A stretch of 64,000 nucleotides of DNA from Rhodococcus sp. ARC_M6 (GTDB lineage: Bacteria > Actinomycetota > Actinomycetes > Mycobacteriales > Mycobacteriaceae): assembly GCF_022810305.1 (NCBI RefSeq), contig NZ_JALGQH010000011.1, positions 1-64,000 of the forward strand. The letters are read 5' to 3'. The translations under genes were made by a program, and so were the position numbers. Shown here in pieces: positions 10,001 through 17,502 of the stretch. Numbering within the stretch: the stretch's first letter is position 1; each line of letters starts with the position of its first letter. The notes under the pieces are model-generated. The model made no database searches, was not told the DNA's origin, and saw nothing but the letters and a program-made list of their open reading frames with translations.

Positions 10001-10980
10001 TTGCCGTCCATGATGGCGCCGCACGCGACGACGGTTGCTTCGGTAGGTCCGTACGTGTTCCAGACTTCGCGTCCTTCGACGGCCAGACGCTCCGCCAGCT
10101 CGGGTGGGCAGGCTTCGCCACCGAAAATCAGCAGACGGACGGCTTCGAGGGCTTCAGCCGGCCACAACGACGCCAGCGTCGGAACGGTGGAGACGATGCT
10201 GACGTCACGGGAGACCAGCCACGGCCCGAGGTCCATGCCGCTGCGGACAAGTGATCGAGGCGCGGGAACCAGGCAGGCGCTGTGACGCCAGGCGAGCCAC
10301 ATCTCCTCACACGACGCGTCGAAGGCGACGGACAGGCCGGCGAGAACACGATCGCCGGGACCGATCGGTTCGTCCTGAAGGAACATCCGGGCTTCGGCGT
10401 CGACAAACGCCGCAGCATTGAGGTGAGTGACGGCAACACCCTTGGGTGTGCCGGTGGAGCCGGAGGTGAAGATGATCCAGGCGTCGTCGTCTGGTTCGGG
10501 TTCACGAATCGGTGGATGCTCGAGCCGCTTGGGTGCCGTGCCGGGTTGGATGCCGTCGCCGGTGATGATGGCAGCTACCTGGGCTTCGCCGAACACCAGG
10601 TCGGCACGCTCTTCCGGGTCGTCGGCGTCGACCGGCACGTAGGCGGCGCCGGCCGCGAGAATCGACAGAATTGCCACGTACAGTGCCCGCGAACCGGAGG
10701 GCATCCGGATGCCGACACGATCACCCGCACCGACGCCGGCGTCAGCCAGCCAACGCGCTCCCTGCTCGATCTCGTCGAGTAGTTCGGCGTAGGACAGCGT
10801 GGTCTCGCCGTCGTCGATTGCGGGTGCTTCGGGGTTTGCCAGCGCGGATGCCCGCACGATATCGATGAGAGTGCGCGGCGCAGGGGCCTGCGACGAACGT
10901 AGGAATATGGACGGAATCCCTGGAAGTGCTTCCGTCGGCTGCGGCTGGAGTGGCAAACCCGTTGATCCTGTTCTGCTCAT
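7066..10980 (-). CDS. Pls/PosA-type membrane non-ribosomal peptide synthetase
   Basis: 1304 residues with the architecture of epsilon-poly-L-lysine synthetase (Pls). There is an adenylation domain at about 38-510 (TSGSTGTPKG at 172-181, FDASCEEMW around 219-227, YGPTEAT around 310), and a carrier domain with the pantetheine Ser in VGGGSLSA near 554. Then three membrane-segment pairs (about 608-690, 850-930, 1090-1150) alternate with three hexapeptide-repeat/acyltransferase-like domains (about 720-830, 960-1050, 1200-1300). There is no classical condensation or thioesterase domain, as in Pls. The Glu in FDASCEEM could contact a basic side chain, but substrate prediction needs structural alignment. 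The product is probably a homo-poly-amino acid or short amide, possibly poly-lysine. The M1 peptidase gene overlaps its 3' end. Confidence 0.9.
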   Translation of the reverse strand: MSRTGSTGLPLQPQPTEALPGIPSIFLRSSQAPAPRTLIDIVRASALANPEAPAIDDGETTLSYAELLDEIEQGARWLADAGVGAGDRVGIRMPSGSRALYVAILSILAAGAAYVPVDADDPEERADLVFGEAQVAAIITGDGIQPGTAPKRLEHPPIREPEPDDDAWIIFTSGSTGTPKGVAVTHLNAAAFVDAEARMFLQDEPIGPGDRVLAGLSVAFDASCEEMWLAWRHSACLVPAPRSLVRSGMDLGPWLVSRDVSIVSTVPTLASLWPAEALEAVRLLIFGGEACPPELAERLAVEGREVWNTYGPTEATVVACGAIMDGKSPVSIGLPLDGWDLAVVDAQNNPVAVGEVGELVIGGVGLARYLDPAKDAEKYASMPSLGWDRAYRSGDLVRLELEGLMFQGRADDQVKLGGRRIELGEVDNALQNLPGVSGAAAAVKKTAAGNQLLVGYIASTDPDFDLKAAHALLSEQLPAALVPRLALMDELPTRTSGKVDRNALPWPLPGAGEDAGAALGLDGTAAWVAGLWGSILGAQITGLDDDFFEVGGGSLSAAQLVTALRERFPEVTVAQLYDHPRLGSLAEYLDELAPTETVEARIVKPTPLKTQLVQVAATVPLTTLTGLQWVTWLAIANNVLGWFVDANWAPTVSWWWILLAFIVFITPIGRMTISVIGTRLLLRNLQPGTYPRGGSEHLRLWIAHRLTEASGAANLSGAPWMLYYARALGADIGRGVDLHTLPPITGMLELGDGCSIEPEVDLSGHWIDGDVVHIGEIKIGAGASVGSRSTLLPGAHIGRDAVVEPGSAVFGRVKANQQWAGSPATKVGKANHPWPSEHPKRAPGWVPVYGVTSIFLAGVPIFALIAGIALIGWWIRDTETLGDAITQSLIMLPIATILSLVVFAGITLVAVRLLSIGMVEGYHPVRSRIGWQVWATERLLDSARTFLFPLYASLLTPGWLRLLGAKIGKNVEASTVLLLPKFTTVADGAFLADDTMVASYGLGGGWMHIEHAKIGKRAFLGNSGMTAPGRRVPKNGLVAVLSATPSKAKSGSSWLGSPPVRLRRAAGDTDVARTFNPPTRLKIARGIVETCRLIPVMVTFGIGLGVLFALEALVGAVGFWLAALLSGVVLLIAGAVAGAVTVAAKWIVVGKINKVEHPLWSSFVWRNEVADAFVETVAAPWFARAATGTAVLNIFLRGLGAKIGKGVWCESYWLPEADLVTLGDGATVERGCVVQTHLFHDRIMSMDTVTLGAGATLGPHCVALPAAGIGAGATVGPASLVMRGDTVPPSTRWQGNPIAPWAAS

Positions 10981-11031
10981 GAATCTTCAGTCGTGTGACC
11001 TGTCGAGTTGTTATCTCACGACAAGTTTGCG

Positions 11032-11067
11032 AGTTGGTGAACAGTTCTGCCTAATGTGCAACATGCC
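11032..11067 (-). promoter_or_regulatory. bipartite upstream element of the Pls-type NRPS gene (copy 1)
   Basis: Read on the plus strand, AGTTGGTG is followed after 14 bases by ATGTGCAACATGCC. The same two blocks with the same 14-base spacing occur at 13074-13109 upstream of the BCCT gene. It lies 52-87 bases upstream of the NRPS start. The second block contains the partial palindrome ATGT-GCA-ACAT. It is a candidate operator or regulator-dependent promoter shared by the two genes. Confidence 0.6.
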
Positions 11068-11077
11068 GACATAGCGG

Positions 11078-12934
11078 TTATTCCGGATTTGTGCCGCTCT
11101 GCAGCTGTCCTTCGGCCGAATCGGCGAACTCGGGTGTATCGAAGACTTCGCCTCCCAGCGGGTCGACGGCCTGCGAATCCTCGGAGATATCCACGACACC
11201 GGTATCGGGATCAATGTTGACGGCGTGTGCGGGCACTTCGTGGACAGTTATGAAGACGTGCGAATCTCCCGAATCGGTCGGGATGTCGACTGGGGCGGGG
11301 GTAAGTCCGGCCAAGGTCGACGAGATATTCAGATCGCGAAGTCGCTTGACCGCAGGCTGGGGTACCTCGGTTTCAGCCATGGCCGTTGTCGACACCCGAA
11401 GATAGCGCGGCGCGGCGGCGACTTCGTAGCGGAAGGCCTTGAGCATCGACAGACACGCCAACACCATGATGATCGAGAACGGCACCGCGGTGGCGATGGC
11501 AACTGTTTGCAGCGCGGTCAGGGAAGTACTGCCACCGACGATGAGGAGGATCGCCGCAGCGGTGCCGGACAGGAACGTCCAGTAGATCCGCGTGATCTTG
11601 GAGGTTTCGAGATTGCCGCCGTTGGCGAGGATGTCGATGACAATCGAACCGGAGTCGGCAGATGTGACGAAGAAGAACACGATCACCATGATCGCGAGGA
11701 GACTCGTGAAGGTGCTCAACGGAAGTCCGTCGAGAAGGACGAACAGTGACGTATTGGTGTCGACGGCACCTGATGCGTCGAGCATCGTGCCCTCGTTGCG
11801 CTGACGAAGAATGCCGGAGTTACCGAAGATGGTGAACCAGAGCGATCCGACCAGTGTCGGCGCGAGCAGCACACCGAAGACAAATTCCCGGATGGTGCGG
11901 CCACGTGAGATGCGGGCGATGAACATACCGACGAACGGTGCCCAACTCATCCACCAACCCCAGTAGAAGATGGTCCAGGTGCCGGCCCAACCGTCTTCGG
12001 CGAACGGAGAGGTGCGCAGCATCAGCTCGGGCAGCGCCTGAATGTAACCGCCGATGTTCTGCACCCAGGACTGCAGCAGGAATAGTGTGGGACCGAGGAG
12101 CAGCACGAACAAGGCCAGGAGCGCGGCCAGGATCATGTTGGTGTTGGAGAGCCATTTAAGCCCCTTGGCGACGCCCGACGCTACCGAGAACGTCGCCATC
12201 GCGGTGACGATGACAATGATCGTGATGACGAGGCCGTTGCCGGTGTCTACCCAGCCGAGGTAGTCGAGGCCCGCGGAAATCTGCTGGACTCCGAAGCCGA
12301 GTGAGGTTGCGACACCGAACAGGGTGCCCACGATGGCGATGACGTCGATGGTGTGGCCGATTTTGCCTTCGATTCGGGCGCGCCCCAGCAGAGGTTCCAG
12401 CAGCCATCGGATCGACAGTGGACGGCCCTTGCGGTACGTCATGTAGGCCAGACCCAATCCGACGACGACGTAGATAGCCCACGCGTGCAGACCCCAGTGG
12501 AACATCGTGAGTTCCATGGCCTGATTTGCGGCGGCATCGGTGGATCCGGGGATCCGGCCCGCAACCGGTGGTGTGACGTAGTGAGAAAGTGGTTCTGCTA
12601 CTCCGTAGAACACGAGACCGATGCCCATGCCGGCGCTGAAGAGCATGGCGAACCACGACATCATGCCGAACTCGGGGTTCTCGTCGTCGCGGCCGAGTCT
12701 GATGTTGCCGATACGGCTGATTCCGCAGTAGAACGCAAAGACGACAAATCCAGTGGCTGAGAGGACGTACCACCAGCCGACGCCGTTACTGATCGCGGTG
12801 TTGAGCCTCGCAAAGGCGTCCGACGCGGTTCCCGCGTAGATCACCGCAAACGCGATCAGTCCGAAAATCACTATCGATGCCGGGACGAATACGGGTTTCC
12901 GCAGTCCCGTCCATGCATTTTTTAACGCAGTCAT
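11078..12934 (-). CDS. BCCT-family transporter (betaine/choline/carnitine type)
   Basis: 618 residues from ATG 12934, chosen because GGAGGA lies 7-8 bases upstream; a GTG-like extension to 12970 has no such site. About 12 membrane segments and family motifs are present: MGIGLVFYGVAEPLSHY, FHWGLHAWAIY and the tryptophan-rich WTIFYWGWWMSWAPFVGMF that forms the substrate cage. BCCT proteins take up quaternary amines driven by sodium or protons, often for osmoprotection. The roughly 110-residue C-terminal tail is hydrophilic and acidic, as in osmosensing actinobacterial members such as BetP. It shares an upstream element with the Pls-type NRPS gene, suggesting common control. Confidence 0.92.
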   Translation of the reverse strand: MTALKNAWTGLRKPVFVPASIVIFGLIAFAVIYAGTASDAFARLNTAISNGVGWWYVLSATGFVVFAFYCGISRIGNIRLGRDDENPEFGMMSWFAMLFSAGMGIGLVFYGVAEPLSHYVTPPVAGRIPGSTDAAANQAMELTMFHWGLHAWAIYVVVGLGLAYMTYRKGRPLSIRWLLEPLLGRARIEGKIGHTIDVIAIVGTLFGVATSLGFGVQQISAGLDYLGWVDTGNGLVITIIVIVTAMATFSVASGVAKGLKWLSNTNMILAALLALFVLLLGPTLFLLQSWVQNIGGYIQALPELMLRTSPFAEDGWAGTWTIFYWGWWMSWAPFVGMFIARISRGRTIREFVFGVLLAPTLVGSLWFTIFGNSGILRQRNEGTMLDASGAVDTNTSLFVLLDGLPLSTFTSLLAIMVIVFFFVTSADSGSIVIDILANGGNLETSKITRIYWTFLSGTAAAILLIVGGSTSLTALQTVAIATAVPFSIIMVLACLSMLKAFRYEVAAAPRYLRVSTTAMAETEVPQPAVKRLRDLNISSTLAGLTPAPVDIPTDSGDSHVFITVHEVPAHAVNIDPDTGVVDISEDSQAVDPLGGEVFDTPEFADSAEGQLQSGTNPE

Positions 12935-13359
12935 CTTTGCTCCTCCAGCAGTTGAGCATTTGCAGCACACCTCGGCGCCATCGTCGACGTGCTCGGCTCC
13001 AGTCAGGTCAAGCCCGGACTATTGCTGCGCATTACAAGGTAGCCCCGCCATTCGAATGGCTCAACTGGACGAAAGTTGGTGCAATGTGGGCGAATATGTG
13101 CAACATGCCAGGATCGGAGTCGTAACTATGTTGGAGTGAAAGGTTTTTGGATACCGATCCGACTTGGGCGCGACGAATCTCTTTGGAATTCAAGGAATGA
13201 TCGATAGCGTGACGGCTCTCGGCGGATGCGGTCTGTCAAGATCGACGAATGAGTCTGTAGGTCAAGTGGTTATGGCAGGCGAAAGTCGCACTTGGGCTCG
13301 TGGCGCCGATGAGTCCGAAATGTAACTGTGATGGTAGCCACTGCGGGCCGGGGAGGGGC
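12935..13359. other. intergenic region upstream of BCCT gene
   Basis: About 425 bases. It contains the BCCT ribosome binding site and the shared bipartite element at 13074-13109. No convincing open reading frame or RNA structure was seen in the remainder. Confidence 0.5.
13074..13109 (-). promoter_or_regulatory. bipartite upstream element of the BCCT gene (copy 2)
   Basis: AGTTGGTG, 14 bases, then ATGTGCAACATGCC: identical blocks and spacing to 11032-11067. It lies 140-175 bases upstream of the BCCT start. On the minus strand this copy has TTGCAC twice with a 19-base period, suggesting two contacts on one face of the helix. Confidence 0.6.
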
Positions 13360-13749
13360 CTATCTACCGAGTTCCGCATCAATCAGGTCTGCGGCATCTT
13401 TGAGTCCGAGGCGGATGTGCTGCTCGCGCAATGCCTTGACCGCTGGAATGCGTGAGTCTGTCGAGGCAATGGCTTTGCGTACGTCATCGACCGGAATTTT
13501 CGACGGGTCGATGGTTGACGTCAGCCGACTGTTTCGCGGGTTGTTCCTGTTCTTCCAAGACTGGGCCGTTCCGAATGCAATGGAGATGGTGCAGGCTGCC
13601 CAGACTGCGAGTACTACCCAGTTCCCGGTGGTTGGATCGGAGATCACTTGTCCGACGTAGAGCGGACCCAGAATGATGACAAACCCGGCAACTATGCCGG
13701 TTCGAATCCATCTGTCGACGCGCTCGCTCGTGCTCCACCTCCCGGTCAT
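13360..13749 (-). CDS. small membrane protein with ribosomal L7/L12 C-terminal-like tail
   Basis: 129 residues from ATG 13749; an upstream extension to 13812 looks non-coding. Two membrane segments (GIVAGFVIILGPLYVGQVI and WVVLAVWAACTISIAFGTA) are followed by a basic linker and a tail, IPAVKALREQHIRLGLKDAA, that resembles the conserved helix-turn-helix of the L7/L12 C-terminal domain (consensus like KIxVIKxVRexTGLGLKEAKDLV). Proteins joining this motif to membrane anchors are common in actinobacteria but of unknown role. It is divergent from the VOC gene. Confidence 0.65.
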   Translation of the reverse strand: MTGRWSTSERVDRWIRTGIVAGFVIILGPLYVGQVISDPTTGNWVVLAVWAACTISIAFGTAQSWKNRNNPRNSRLTSTIDPSKIPVDDVRKAIASTDSRIPAVKALREQHIRLGLKDAADLIDAELGR

Positions 13750-13852
13750 CGGTCGATCGTCCCATGTGGCAGGTGCTCGACACGTCGGAACGCACGGACG
13801 ATGATCAAGCACATTCGCTGTAGTCGGGAGTACCTGCAGACAGGAGAATCAC

Positions 13853-14206
13853 ATGAGAGCAACACGCATAACGGCCAATCTCAGAGTGGATGACGTCGAG
13901 GCGGCAAAAGGTTTCTATACCGACTATCTCGGTTTGAGTACCGAGGAGTTCAACTTGGGGTGGGTGGCTCGGTACACGTCTCCTGCCAACGGAGAACACG
14001 TCCAACTGGTAACGCAGGATGCAACCGCACCCGAGGACTCGGTCATTTCCGTCCATACGGATGACCTCGACGGTGCGTATGAAGAGGCCCGGAAACTCGG
14101 CTTCGAGATCGTGCACCCGGTAACTACCGAACCGTGGGGTGTTCGACGGTTCTTCGTTCGAGCACCGGACGGGAACGTCATCAACATTGTGAGCCATCGA
14201 GACTGA
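13853..14206 (+). CDS. VOC/glyoxalase-family protein
   Basis: 117 residues with the paired beta-alpha-beta-beta-beta modules of the vicinal oxygen chelate superfamily: VDDVEAAKGFYTDYLGL in the first half and FFVRAPDGNVINIVSH in the second. AGGAG lies seven bases before ATG 13853. Small stand-alone VOC proteins act as glyoxalases, dioxygenases or antibiotic-binding proteins; nothing here fixes the substrate. Confidence 0.88.
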   Translation: MRATRITANLRVDDVEAAKGFYTDYLGLSTEEFNLGWVARYTSPANGEHVQLVTQDATAPEDSVISVHTDDLDGAYEEARKLGFEIVHPVTTEPWGVRRFFVRAPDGNVINIVSHRD

Positions 14207-14344
14207 GGCCACCTCTGATCGGAAAAGTAAGAGTGGCAACGATATTCGGTCGCTTCGAACCTGGCCGGTAGGCGCTTTGGCGTGCGGGAGATCCGGACGC
14301 GTCAATGCGAAAGGTTGACAAGGTTGGAAGTTCCTGCCATTCTC

Positions 14345-14470
14345 GTTGCCAGGTCACGAGTACCAGTGTTCAGCCCCGGCTTGCTGGTCGGCAACCCTCC
14401 TCCGCGGTGGGGTGCTCCGGGTGACGACCCGGCTGTATCCGAATACGGATGCGGCAAGCGCGGGCTCTTC
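14345..14470 (+). ncRNA. SAM-IV riboswitch
   Basis: The sequence follows the SAM-IV consensus known from actinomycetes: GGTCACGAGTACCAG from 14352, then CAGCCCCGGCTTGCTGGTCG, GGCAACCCTCC, CGCGGTGGGGTGCTCCGGG and GTGACGACC closing the core helix near 14429. A 3' pseudoknot segment follows with GCGGCAAGCGCGGG. It lies 50-175 bases before the class V aminotransferase start. SAM-IV elements bind S-adenosylmethionine and switch sulfur-metabolism genes off, so the downstream genes are probably repressed when methionine/SAM is plentiful. Boundaries are approximate. Confidence 0.9.
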
Positions 14471-14519
14471 CGGGAACATCACCCGAAAAATGAGTCCTTG
14501 AACGTGAGGATTGTCTTCG

Positions 14520-15845
14520 ATGACTGCTGTTTTGAGTGCCGAGATCTGTGCCACCGCCCCCATTGCCAAGGTTTCGGGTTCTGACCTGCAGGTTCCCCTC
14601 GTGCAGGGCGGCGAGTGTTCGTACGCAAACTTCGACTACGCAGCCAGCGCACCGGCATTGGCCCAGGTCACGGACCGCATCGCAGAATTGCTCCCCACTT
14701 ACGCCAGCGTCCACCGCGGCGCCGGATACGCATCGCGGATCTCCACACTGACGTACGAGAACGCGCGCGAATCAGTTGCTCGCTTCGTGAACTGCGCCGA
14801 CGACCAGGTTGTGGTCTTCACTCGCAACACCACTGATTCGCTGAACCTCCTGGCTCAGTCCGTTCCCGGCAGCACCGTTGTCCTCGACATCGAGCATCAC
14901 GCAAACCTGTTGCCCTGGAACGATGCTCGCGTTGTTACCGCTGCCGATACCGTCGAAGAGACCATCGAGCGTCTCATTGCGGAACTGTGCACCAAGCCTG
15001 CTGCACTGCTGGCAATCACGGGCGCATCCAACGTGACCGGCGAGATCCTGCCGATCGCACGCCTGGCTGACATCGCCCACCGCTGCGGCGCGCGCATCCT
15101 CGTCGACGCAGCCCAGTTGGCACCCCACCGTCGTATCGACCTGCAGGAGAGCGGCGTCGACTACATCGCATTCTCCGGACACAAGCTGTACGCACCGTTC
15201 GGTGCCGGCGTCCTGGTCGGCCGTCGCGACTGGCTCGACGAGGCAAAGCCGTACCTCGCCGGTGGCGGCGCTGTCCGTGAGGTGACGCTGGAGTCCACCG
15301 AGTGGGCCTGCGCTCCCGCCCGCCACGAGGCTGGTTCGCCCAACGTCCTCGGCGCCGGTGCTATCGCAGCCGCATGTGACGCACTGACTGCACTCGACTT
15401 CGATGTCATCGCAGAACATGAGAAGGCTCTGACTGCGCAGCTCACCGATGGTTTGGCTGCAATCGCGGGCGTCAACTTGCTCCGCCTGTGGGCCGACGCT
15501 CCCGACGCCGTCGGAATCGTCACCTTCACCGTTGACGGCTACGAAGCCGGCGAGGTTGCCGCATTCCTGTCGGCAGAACACGGCATCGGCGTTCGCGACG
15601 GCCGCTTCTGCGCGCACCCGCTGCTCGCGCGTCTCGGACTGTCCGGCGGAGCCGTGCGCGCCAGCCTCGGTTTGGGCAGCAGTTCGGATGACGTGACCCG
15701 CCTGATCGACGCCGTGAGCATCCTGGTTTCCAATCAGCGTGATTGGAACTACGAAAAGACCGCCGGTGCTTGGAACCCCACGCCCGAGACCCGCACTTTC
15801 CTCGGTGGCGCCGACATCAACGCCGGTACAACCGAGTGTGTCTGA
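14520..15845 (+). CDS. class V aminotransferase-fold PLP enzyme (cysteine desulfurase-like)
   Basis: 441 residues from ATG 14520 with TGAGGA upstream; a TTG three codons earlier is less likely. The fold matches the NifS/Csd group: NFDYAASAP at the start, VHRGAGYASR, then HHANLLPWN, the PLP region DAAQLAPHRRIDL and the PLP lysine in FSGHKLYAPFGAGVLVG. The C-terminal domain has the family's VRDGRFCAHPLL, whose Cys could be the persulfide acceptor. It is controlled by the SAM-IV riboswitch, so a role in sulfur amino acid metabolism or sulfur mobilisation is likely; cysteine desulfurase, lyase and isopenicillin-epimerase-like activities cannot be told apart by eye. Confidence 0.87.
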   Translation: MTAVLSAEICATAPIAKVSGSDLQVPLVQGGECSYANFDYAASAPALAQVTDRIAELLPTYASVHRGAGYASRISTLTYENARESVARFVNCADDQVVVFTRNTTDSLNLLAQSVPGSTVVLDIEHHANLLPWNDARVVTAADTVEETIERLIAELCTKPAALLAITGASNVTGEILPIARLADIAHRCGARILVDAAQLAPHRRIDLQESGVDYIAFSGHKLYAPFGAGVLVGRRDWLDEAKPYLAGGGAVREVTLESTEWACAPARHEAGSPNVLGAGAIAAACDALTALDFDVIAEHEKALTAQLTDGLAAIAGVNLLRLWADAPDAVGIVTFTVDGYEAGEVAAFLSAEHGIGVRDGRFCAHPLLARLGLSGGAVRASLGLGSSSDDVTRLIDAVSILVSNQRDWNYEKTAGAWNPTPETRTFLGGADINAGTTECV

Positions 15846-15884
15846 GCAAAAGCTCGAATGCGCTGACCTGAGTAGGCAACTAGC

Positions 15885-15929
15885 ATGGCAGACATGACAA
15901 CTGTGAAGTTTGGAATGTGTACGAGCTGA
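15885..15929 (+). CDS. possible 14-codon upstream ORF
   Basis: ATG 15885 opens a 14-codon reading frame ending at TGA 15927, with MTTVKFGM and a Cys near its end, in the gap between the aminotransferase and the luciferase-like gene. The text resembles the first residues of flavin-dependent luciferase-like monooxygenases, so it may be the relic of a lost N-terminal half, or a short leader peptide. There is no good Shine-Dalgarno. Confidence 0.25.
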   Translation: MADMTTVKFGMCTS

Positions 15930-15976
15930 CGATCGTCTCGCTCACCACTACACCTTTCTAACTTTCGGAGATACAC

Positions 15977-16591
15977 ATGTCTTCTGCCGCTTCACATTCC
16001 CTGCATGTAGCTGTCGAGCTCACCGGCTTCGGGCACCACCCGGCCGCCGAAGGTGCTGCCGGAAATCTGCCTCTCATCGGCAGCGACTACTGGGTAGACC
16101 TCACCGAGGGTGAAACCCTGCTTGATTTGACGGCTTTCCCCGCCAACGTCATTCGAATTCGTGCCACCGACTTGCGTGCCGCGCAGGTTCGGCGCGCCGG
16201 TATCCGAGCCGCGCTCGCTGCGGACGGCCGTGATCCTGACACTGTTGCAGTGTTGGTCGATCTCGAACTCCTGATCGCACCGGAAGCGCGATCGGCGCGT
16301 AAAGAGTTGGCGCAGTTGGACAGTGCCTTGACGGTAGCAAGAGTTCCGGTGTCGCTGCAGTACGTCGGAACTCCCTCCGGGCTCGGAAGTTTGATCGCGG
16401 ATATTCGCGCCGCTGACGTTGCGGACGGTGTGACATTGTTGCCGCTGGCACTGCCGCGAACTCTCGAACATCTTGTAGGAGAGACCATCCCGTGGCTTCA
16501 GGAACGCGGTCTGGTGACTGCGTCAACGGCCGTCGACGAGGTTCTCGGCCGTTTCGGATTGCCGCCGCGTCAGCGCACTCTCGCGTCCTGA
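15977..16591 (+). CDS. luciferase-like monooxygenase C-terminal half (truncated LLM-type protein)
   Basis: 204 residues that resemble only the C-terminal part of flavin-dependent luciferase-like monooxygenases: GTPSGLGSLIADIRAADVAD, followed by LLPLALPRTLEHLV, IPWLQERGL and a short LGRFGLPPRQR tail. The FMN-binding N-terminal half expected of the family (usually 330-440 residues) is absent. GGAG lies upstream of ATG 15977. It follows the SAM-IV-controlled aminotransferase on the same strand and may belong to the same sulfur-related unit, as LLM enzymes often desulfonate. Activity alone is doubtful. The 3' end overlaps the convergent PaaX-type gene by 22 bases. Confidence 0.65.
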   Translation: MSSAASHSLHVAVELTGFGHHPAAEGAAGNLPLIGSDYWVDLTEGETLLDLTAFPANVIRIRATDLRAAQVRRAGIRAALAADGRDPDTVAVLVDLELLIAPEARSARKELAQLDSALTVARVPVSLQYVGTPSGLGSLIADIRAADVADGVTLLPLALPRTLEHLVGETIPWLQERGLVTASTAVDEVLGRFGLPPRQRTLAS

Positions 16592-17451
16592 TCGTCACCG
16601 ATTGCATCTGCGTACAGGTGGAACAGCGACGGTAGGCTGTCGGCACCATTCACCTGTGCCAGAAGCGTCCAGCACTGGGCGGTGACGGAGCGCGCCCGCT
16701 TGCCGATCCAGTTGGTGGGCAGTAACTCTGGCGGTAGCAGCGGATCCGGTTCCATGGCTCGCGTGAATTCCGCCGCGAGTTCGATGGTCATCGTGACGGC
16801 ATCGGTCGCCGTGATCACCGGGGCCTTCCGTAGTTTTTGCAGGCGTGCGGTCGCGACGTCGAGTAGCCGTTCGTATCCGGCCGCGATCGCGTCCAGTGGC
16901 CATAACTGTGCCGCAATCTTCGCGGGGTCTGCGAGGGTTCCCACCTTCAGATCGCGAGTGGTCAGCGAAGACAGATACTGTTCGACGTCGAGTTCGGCTG
17001 CCGCATCGAGGACATGCGATTCCCAGGCATGCGGCGAGATGTACAAGCCGCCCTGCACGAGCGCGCCGCCGATGTAGGTCACCCTGGTACGCAGCATATC
17101 TCGCGCTTTCCGTGACGACTCCGGTATTGCGAATCCAACCAGATGCCAGCACCCGTCCCATGGCGTCGTGGTGCCGCGATCTTGTTGATAAGCGAGGCGG
17201 ACGAATTCGACGTCAGGTTCCATCTCCCGCACGGCATTCGGAGTGGCTCGCAGCGTCGCCTGCCGCCCACGTCCTTCCTGCTTGAACTTTCCCTCGGCGA
17301 CCAACCGCTTGATGCACAGTCGAACCTGCTGGTCCGTCATGGCGAGGGCGTCAGCGGTGGCATAAAGGGTGTGCCCGTCGACAGTTCCGTCCATGCGCAG
17401 AAGTCCCTCGATCAAAATCCTCGTGGTTACCTCGACATCTCTGTCGGTCAT
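16570..17451 (-). CDS. PaaX-family transcriptional regulator
   Basis: 293 residues from ATG 17451, preceded by AAAGGA; the longer frame to 17493 lacks support. It has an N-terminal winged helix (ILIEGLLRMDG, ALAMTDQQVRLCIKRLV) then the PaaX middle domain (WDGCWHLVGFAIPESSRKARD, TYIGGALVQGGLYISPHA) and the PaaX C-terminal domain (WPLDAIAAGYERLL). The family represses phenylacetate and other catabolic genes and responds to CoA thioesters. No paa genes are present, so the effector is unknown. It is divergent from the membrane-anchored hydrolase at 17546, with a strong palindrome between them. Confidence 0.9.
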   Translation of the reverse strand: MTDRDVEVTTRILIEGLLRMDGTVDGHTLYATADALAMTDQQVRLCIKRLVAEGKFKQEGRGRQATLRATPNAVREMEPDVEFVRLAYQQDRGTTTPWDGCWHLVGFAIPESSRKARDMLRTRVTYIGGALVQGGLYISPHAWESHVLDAAAELDVEQYLSSLTTRDLKVGTLADPAKIAAQLWPLDAIAAGYERLLDVATARLQKLRKAPVITATDAVTMTIELAAEFTRAMEPDPLLPPELLPTNWIGKRARSVTAQCWTLLAQVNGADSLPSLFHLYADAIGDDQDARVR

Positions 17452-17502
17452 CGCTCGGTCCTTTCTTCGCTTCTCGACATCTTCGCAAATCACTGTACTA
17501 TC

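Noticed and set aside
12935-12970. Twelve-residue Cys-rich extension of the BCCT protein
   Set aside because: No ribosome site for the upstream start, whereas ATG 12934 has GGAGGA at correct spacing.
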